A DNA stretch of 25,518 bases from a virus: positions 1 to 25,518 of IMG/VR virus record IMGVR_UViG_3300027973_000204. One strand, written 5' to 3'. Shown here piece by piece: positions 21,300-25,518 of the stretch (the first letter of the stretch is position 1; every line of letters starts with the position of its first letter). A program made the translations under genes and the position numbers. The notes under the pieces were generated by a model. It was not told where the DNA came from and ran no database searches. It worked only from the letters and a program-made list of their open reading frames with translations.

Positions 21300-22907
21300 C
21301 TACTTTTTCTTTTTTGTTTTCGGCTTTGCCCCGATCCCGATCGCCTTAACCACCATGTTCATCTCTTTTGCGGTAAGGTTAAAATCTGGCTCGTCACGCA
21401 TTGTGAAGGTTTCTGTGGATGGAACCGATGCCTGCACTGGCTCAATCGCTTCCGCAAGCTGGGGCTGAACGGTGGTATCCTCTGGCAACGGTGCGGCCGG
21501 TGGCGTAACTGCCACGGCTTCAGTCGGAGCAGCGGGTGCTCCCGTAATCTGCACGTCTGCCATAGTCAGCCCAGCTTCCTGTGCCTTTTGCTTAATGTAG
21601 ACCTGTTCAGCAATCTTCTGATTTACAATTTCTTCCCACGCGGAGCCTCGCTCGGCACTTATGTCGGCGAGCGTTTTTATGCCCATCTTCAGGTCTTCTC
21701 GGTCAGCGGCTGAATCGCGCCCGCTGTCTATAGTAGTTCGAGCGGGGGTGTGATAGACCGCTTCCCACCACATCGTCATCCCCCTGGGCGGAGTCAGATC
21801 ACCACGTTTGATTGCCTTGGCCAGTGCCCACTTGCGAACCCGTTTCAGCATCTGCTCGATTACCGCATCGGAAATCTCATCGAATCTGCGTTGAGCCTGG
21901 GCGAGCACGAACCGCTGGCTGGGGCCGGTCAGCTCATTAGGCGACCAGATGTATGCGTAGGGTACGCCAAGGCCAGAGGCCACTGCCCGAATGTACTGAT
22001 CCATGTGCTGCTGTAGATTCTGGCTAGGCCGATCGTTTTTGATCTCTCGCAGTGTTTTACCCATCGGCACGTTGACCAACGCACCACCACCAAAAAGGTT
22101 ATCGGTCGTTAGGTTTGTTGAATCAGTTTCTGTCGGGTTAAAGAATCCAGGGCCAGAGTTGGTCGTGGATTCGATTGCCATCCCAATTTGCCCTGCCCGC
22201 TTACAAGCGAGCATTTCGTAGTCTAGGATCTCGTCACGATCCAGTAGCAGATTGATGCACGATGCCAGCTTCGACAGTGACCGCACTTCGTCTGCCCTGT
22301 CGCGTTCTGCCAACAGAATTAGATCGGCGGCCTGTACTTCTGTGAATGTGTCGCCGTTTATGCCGGTGCGGATGTAGTAGCTCAAGGGCCGACCAAACTT
22401 GTTCATCCTCACGCCGTCGAAAATCTTGGCGTCGTCCTTCACGTAAGACGGAGTTTCGCAGCGGTGCCCTTCCACCATTTGCAGCATTGGCCAACCGTCG
22501 CCGTTATCGGTTAAAAGAATAAAGATCTCGTTATCGCGTAGCATCGTGCGGGTGGCCACTTGCTGCATCGCTTGGTAGGTAAGAATACCGCGAACGTCAC
22601 AAGATCCCTCCCACATCGCCAGCCACTCCTCAGTCGCTTTGTTCCAGCCTTCGTCCTTTGTGCGTGCCTGGCATTTGATACCGGCGCCGATCGCGTTCCG
22701 CGTCATCGTATCGATCGCCCCGCGAACAATGGCCGAATTATAGCAAAGCCAACGGGAAAGAGCGGCGATCGATTGCCGGGATGCGGAGCTGACGTCCAGC
22801 TTTGTGTCGGCCAGTTGGGCGTCTACCCAGCGGCGTTTGCGTGGATCGTGCCGGGCGGCCTGTACCATGCGCGACCAGCTCGAAATCACTTTGCCGACAA
22901 TGTCCAT
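21300..22907 (-). CDS. Portal protein, lambda gpB family
   Basis: The 535-residue product has an N-terminal region where lambda-like portals have their conserved motif: CYNSAIVRGAIDTMTRNAIGAG at residues 55-76. Further on, DNEIFILLTDNGDGWP, EVQAADLILLAERDRADEVR and a helical C-terminal part (QRFVLAQAQRRFDEIS) match the family layout. It forms the dodecameric ring at one capsid vertex through which DNA enters and leaves. It ends in Lys repeats (KPKTKKKK). The ATG at 22907 overlaps the upstream gene's stop region closely, without a strong ribosome binding site. Confidence 0.88.
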   Translation of the reverse strand: MDIVGKVISSWSRMVQAARHDPRKRRWVDAQLADTKLDVSSASRQSIAALSRWLCYNSAIVRGAIDTMTRNAIGAGIKCQARTKDEGWNKATEEWLAMWEGSCDVRGILTYQAMQQVATRTMLRDNEIFILLTDNGDGWPMLQMVEGHRCETPSYVKDDAKIFDGVRMNKFGRPLSYYIRTGINGDTFTEVQAADLILLAERDRADEVRSLSKLASCINLLLDRDEILDYEMLACKRAGQIGMAIESTTNSGPGFFNPTETDSTNLTTDNLFGGGALVNVPMGKTLREIKNDRPSQNLQQHMDQYIRAVASGLGVPYAYIWSPNELTGPSQRFVLAQAQRRFDEISDAVIEQMLKRVRKWALAKAIKRGDLTPPRGMTMWWEAVYHTPARTTIDSGRDSAADREDLKMGIKTLADISAERGSAWEEIVNQKIAEQVYIKQKAQEAGLTMADVQITGAPAAPTEAVAVTPPAAPLPEDTTVQPQLAEAIEPVQASVPSTETFTMRDEPDFNLTAKEMNMVVKAIGIGAKPKTKKKK

Positions 22908-22908
22908 T

Positions 22909-23226
22909 TTAGTAGGTGGTTTCCTTAAACCGTGGGTAGGTGACGAGGCTCTGATCGCCTGTAAAGATTGCCGTCACTTCAGCGTCGTTCTTACCTTGGA
23001 TTAAGCGCCATCCGTCCAGAGCTGCTTTTGCTACCTCAACGGGAGTGATCCCGGCGGTGACTTGGTAGCTGAAGGATTTACCGGCCACGCTTGCGTTAAT
23101 CATTGTTCGGCCTCCGTTTTGAAAAACGGTTGCCTGCCCAGCGGCAATAGACTCCAAGGCCAGCAGCAACGCGGTTGCGTTTTTGCTGCTCTGAATCCAA
23201 AGGGAAAAAAGGAGAGCACGATCCAC
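22909..23226 (-). CDS. gpW-like head-tail joining protein; start uncertain
   Basis: The 105-residue frame starts at GTG 23226, 22 bases after the terminase stop. Residues 17-35 (ATALLLALESIAAGQATV) followed by FQNGGRT recall the gpW pattern of a helix, a Gly, a strand and a GR turn. A second start at ATG 23103 (MINASVAG) has GGAGG seven bases upstream and would give a 64-residue protein, close to lambda gpW (68 residues). Tight packing favours the long form and the ribosome binding site favours the short one. The location between large terminase and portal matches lambda W, which stabilises packaged DNA and joins the tail. Confidence 0.6.
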   Translation of the reverse strand: MDRALLFSLWIQSSKNATALLLALESIAAGQATVFQNGGRTMINASVAGKSFSYQVTAGITPVEVAKAALDGWRLIQGKNDAEVTAIFTGDQSLVTYPRFKETTY

Positions 23227-23248
23227 GACTCCGTTCCCATCGTGTCAA

Positions 23249-24988
23249 TCATACCTTCGCCTCTTGTGCCATCGCTGCTTCCGCTTGAATCACCTTCCCC
23301 CACACTGCAAATCCAGCCAGGTAGGTTTCGCAATCGTATAAATGATCCTGCCTGCCCTTTACCCGAATCCACTCATAAACGTCTTTGCCAGTCTTGCGGT
23401 TAATGCGATGTGCCTTCCTATGGCTGGCCATGTGCTCGCGATATTCTGGGCTTACGTCATGAGCCACTTCCCACAGCGGCCCCTGCCCTCTCCGCAACCA
23501 AGCCAGCAAATCTTGGCAGGCCGGTGAGCTGAGAAGAAGCAGGCGACAGCCTGCGTCCGTTGGCTGATCCGAACTGTGCACCGACTTCATCCGGCCACCC
23601 TGCCCTTCAATGTAAAAGTATTGGCGTTCTTCACCTTTGATAGCCGTCCATCCGTAACGGGCGGCGATGCGGTAGGTGTCTTGGGTTTCGTATCCTGAGT
23701 CTATGCATGTATGAATGTTCTTCACGCCTAGCTCTGCCAGCGTGTGAGCCACGTCCTCGATCGTTCGCCGGCGGCCTTCTTCGATCAATCGGCTGGATCC
23801 GTCCCTGGCGAACGCACGCACCACGAACCAAAACTCGTCAATCTGCCTGTCGATTGCAGCCAGTTTAATGTGATCCGTTTCCCATTCCTGCTTTTTGGCA
23901 AAGGCTCCCGGCGGGATATTGTTTAGCTCGTTGTCGTCGAACTGATCTTCCCACGGCATCGCGCTCCACCCGTTCACCCATCCTTGCAAGCCGTGCAGAT
24001 AATGCTTTTCAGTTAGAAACTTTTTGGCGCAATCCGCAAAGGTGATCGTGGGCGAGTACCAGCTCGGCAGGCGGAACGATCGACGGCCAACCTCCGAGCT
24101 TGCGTTTGCCGCCACCCACTTACCCTGCTCGATCGACTGGCGGCGATTGCGTTCACTCCACGGGGCATCGCACTTAGTGCAGTAGTAGGCGGCGGTTTCC
24201 GTCACCTTTCGCATATCCCATTTGCCATCTTCCGAGCGTGCCGTTTCATCCCATCGGATCTGCCCAAACTCCATCGCCTGAAACTCGCCGCAAGCATGGC
24301 AAGGGACGTGGAAAGTTTCCTGCGTACCAGCTTGATAATTGATCCAGATGTCGCCGGTGTTGAGCGTCGGGGTAGACGTCAGAACGTGCTTACGCTGTGG
24401 GAACGCCTTTGTCCGTTCTAGCGCTAGGGAGTAAGCGGCTGCATCCTTTTCGGATGGAGCTGCAAAAGAATCCAGCTCGTCCAGAACGGCGATGCAGATT
24501 GGGCGCGAGGAAAGATTGGCCGGACTGTTACTGCCAACCAGAGAAAGCGTCATCGTGGCGAACTGCATCTCTAGGATCTTTAGGTCGTCCAGATCCTGCG
24601 GGAATAATCGCTTTACCGGCTTGCACTTCTCAAAGATCGGAGTCAGTCGCGTCTCGCTGTACGACCTAGCCAGATCCGCGTTTGGCATAACCAGCAACGC
24701 GGGGGCGGGATCGTTCGCAATTCTGTAAGCCAGCCAGATGGCCAGCGTCAGCGTCTTGCCTGTTTGCGATCCCCAGCAAAGAGTGACGGTGTGAACGCCA
24801 GGATCCGCCAGTGCTTCCAGCACGCCCCGCACGTAAGGCGTCCACGTCGTGTTATATAAACCCGGCCGAGCGGTAAGCCTGCTATCCAGTTGGATATTTC
24901 GCTCCGCCCACTCAATCACCCCTGGCGGCTTTTCGTAGTGCCAGCGGATCCTTGCTCGTCGGCGTAGCTCCTCTTGAGCGTTCGTCAC
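23249..24988 (-). CDS. Terminase large subunit, GpA family
   Basis: The 579-residue enzyme carries a Walker A variant (CWGSQTGKT, residues 71-79) and a Walker B (CIAVLDELD, 165-173) for the ATPase that drives DNA into the prohead. Two Cys pairs (C230-x-x-C233 and C270-x-x-C273) form the zinc-knuckle-like element common in GpA. In the C-terminal nuclease part AAIDRQIDEFWFVV and CIDSGYETQDT supply acidic residues for DNA cutting. The GTG start at 24988 overlaps the small-subunit stop as GTGA. It is typical of lambda-like packaging from cohesive ends or headful systems; the sequence does not tell which. Confidence 0.93.
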   Translation of the reverse strand: MTNAQEELRRRARIRWHYEKPPGVIEWAERNIQLDSRLTARPGLYNTTWTPYVRGVLEALADPGVHTVTLCWGSQTGKTLTLAIWLAYRIANDPAPALLVMPNADLARSYSETRLTPIFEKCKPVKRLFPQDLDDLKILEMQFATMTLSLVGSNSPANLSSRPICIAVLDELDSFAAPSEKDAAAYSLALERTKAFPQRKHVLTSTPTLNTGDIWINYQAGTQETFHVPCHACGEFQAMEFGQIRWDETARSEDGKWDMRKVTETAAYYCTKCDAPWSERNRRQSIEQGKWVAANASSEVGRRSFRLPSWYSPTITFADCAKKFLTEKHYLHGLQGWVNGWSAMPWEDQFDDNELNNIPPGAFAKKQEWETDHIKLAAIDRQIDEFWFVVRAFARDGSSRLIEEGRRRTIEDVAHTLAELGVKNIHTCIDSGYETQDTYRIAARYGWTAIKGEERQYFYIEGQGGRMKSVHSSDQPTDAGCRLLLLSSPACQDLLAWLRRGQGPLWEVAHDVSPEYREHMASHRKAHRINRKTGKDVYEWIRVKGRQDHLYDCETYLAGFAVWGKVIQAEAAMAQEAKV

Positions 24989-25464
24989 AGAGCTGCCTCT
25001 ACCTGGCGCATGATCTGCCCGACTTCGTTCTCAACTTCTGCCTCCACTTCAACCGCTGGCCTGTTAGCACAGATCGGCGCCAACCGCTTTGCCATCCCTT
25101 TAAGTAGTGGCACAAGTGCGTTATCCCTTGCCGCCAGTACTCTGTCGGCTTCGTCCACCGGCACCATCGTGCCCTCTGCTTGGTCAATGTCTGGCCGGTC
25201 GCCCTTCATTCTACGTAATGCCTCGACAAGCTTTGTGTAGTTGCTGATCAGTTCAGAGCGGTCGGCCCTTGTGTCGTCCTTTGCTGATTCGCCTAGGCTC
25301 GCTGCCAGATCCTCAAGCCGCTGGATCTCCACGTCCAGCCCGCCACCCTTCGCCTTCACTAGTGGCTGGGCCTCCAGCTTCTTGCGTTGTAGGTAGACGG
25401 TGGCACGGGATTTACCCGTGGCCGCCATCGCCCTCTTAACATCGTGATTAACTGGCCTACCCAT
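24985..25464 (-). CDS. Terminase small subunit
   Basis: The ATG at 25464 is chosen over an in-frame TTG at 25473. The 159-residue product begins MGRPVNHDVKRAMAATGKS, a helix-turn-helix-like DNA-binding segment followed by RATVYLQRKKLEAQ. The rest is helical and acidic (VEIQRLEDLAASLGES, VEVEAEVENEVGQIM) with a probable oligomerisation region. It recognises the packaging site in phage DNA and delivers it to the large subunit. The stop is coupled to the terminase large subunit start. No promoter is clear in the 54 bases left upstream. Confidence 0.82.
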   Translation of the reverse strand: MGRPVNHDVKRAMAATGKSRATVYLQRKKLEAQPLVKAKGGGLDVEIQRLEDLAASLGESAKDDTRADRSELISNYTKLVEALRRMKGDRPDIDQAEGTMVPVDEADRVLAARDNALVPLLKGMAKRLAPICANRPAVEVEAEVENEVGQIMRQVEAAL

Positions 25465-25468
25465 AAGA

Positions 25469-25481
25469 CACAATTATTGTG
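25469..25481. repeat. Short palindrome before the small terminase gene
   Basis: CACAAT at 25469-25474 and ATTGTG at 25476-25481 are exact inverted repeats around one T. A second GTGG/CCAC pair overlaps it at 25479-25488. They lie within 25 bases before the small-terminase ATG. An operator or a hairpin affecting its translation are both possible; nothing in the sequence decides. Confidence 0.35.
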
Positions 25482-25518
25482 GGGCCACACTCAAGGAATT
25501 TGCGAGAGTCGTTTCCAC

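Noticed and set aside
25465-25518. Late promoter upstream of the small terminase
   Set aside because: A TTGAGT-like box is present but no -10 box at suitable spacing follows within the window.
1-25518. Diversity-generating retroelement, CRISPR array, tRNA, insertion sequence or integrase
   Set aside because: No reverse transcriptase, repeat-spacer pattern, tRNA cloverleaf, transposase or recombinase was recognised in any frame.

Overview
The window holds most of the late (packaging, capsid, tail, lysis) region of a tailed double-stranded DNA phage or prophage. Almost every gene reads leftwards on the minus strand and is tightly packed, with many 4-base ATGA or GTGA stop/start overlaps. The only supported plus-strand gene is a small ribbon-helix-helix regulator at the left edge. 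No integrase, attachment site, replication gene, tRNA or insertion sequence is visible, so temperate versus virulent cannot be decided. The host is probably Gram-negative, because there is a small proline-rich lipoprotein of the outer-spanin kind beside a peptidoglycan peptidase. The tape measure protein with no sheath or baseplate-wedge genes suggests a non-contractile siphovirus tail. Host phylum cannot be read from the sequence; CTAG and GATC tetramers are common rather than avoided.

Reading in the direction of transcription (right to left), the head module resembles lambda in order: small terminase (25464-24985), GpA-type large terminase (24988-23249), a gpW-like joining protein (23226-22909), portal (22907-21300), a small membrane protein (21263-21066), a prohead protease fused to a scaffold domain with an internal start (21044-20157), and the major capsid protein (20135-19257). 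A strong RNA hairpin follows the capsid gene.

Next comes a three-gene cassette that does not belong to normal virion assembly: a 715-residue protein with two glycosyltransferase domains around a TPR-like middle, a 224-residue second glycosyltransferase, and a sugar-type SAM methyltransferase (19189-15842). It sits between capsid and head-tail joining genes and looks built to make a methylated glycan, on the virion or on the host surface. This is the most interesting system in the window.

The tail module follows: head-tail connector and tail terminator candidates (15831-15128), two small tail-tube candidates (15108-14509), a chaperone-like protein (14494-13931), a basic minor tail protein (13934-13089), a short tape measure protein (13081-11651), and tail-tip genes (11651-9054). 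Then come fibre and receptor-binding genes (9051-3342), of which two parts are clearly AT-rich and probably exchanged. A lysis region (3338-1532) contains several very small membrane proteins, a lipoprotein nested over the end of one of them, and an L-alanyl-D-glutamate peptidase-type endolysin. Three accessory genes end the run: a MazG-like or conserved phage protein, a metallophosphoesterase lacking its first metal ligand, and a winged-helix protein.

At the left edge a sigma70-like promoter with a perfect palindrome between its -35 and -10 boxes drives the ribbon-helix-helix gene, apparently as a leaderless message. The same bases on the other strand carry a strong ribosome binding site and a 14-codon leader peptide coupled to a gene that leaves the window. 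No stretch above 300 bases lacks a gene.
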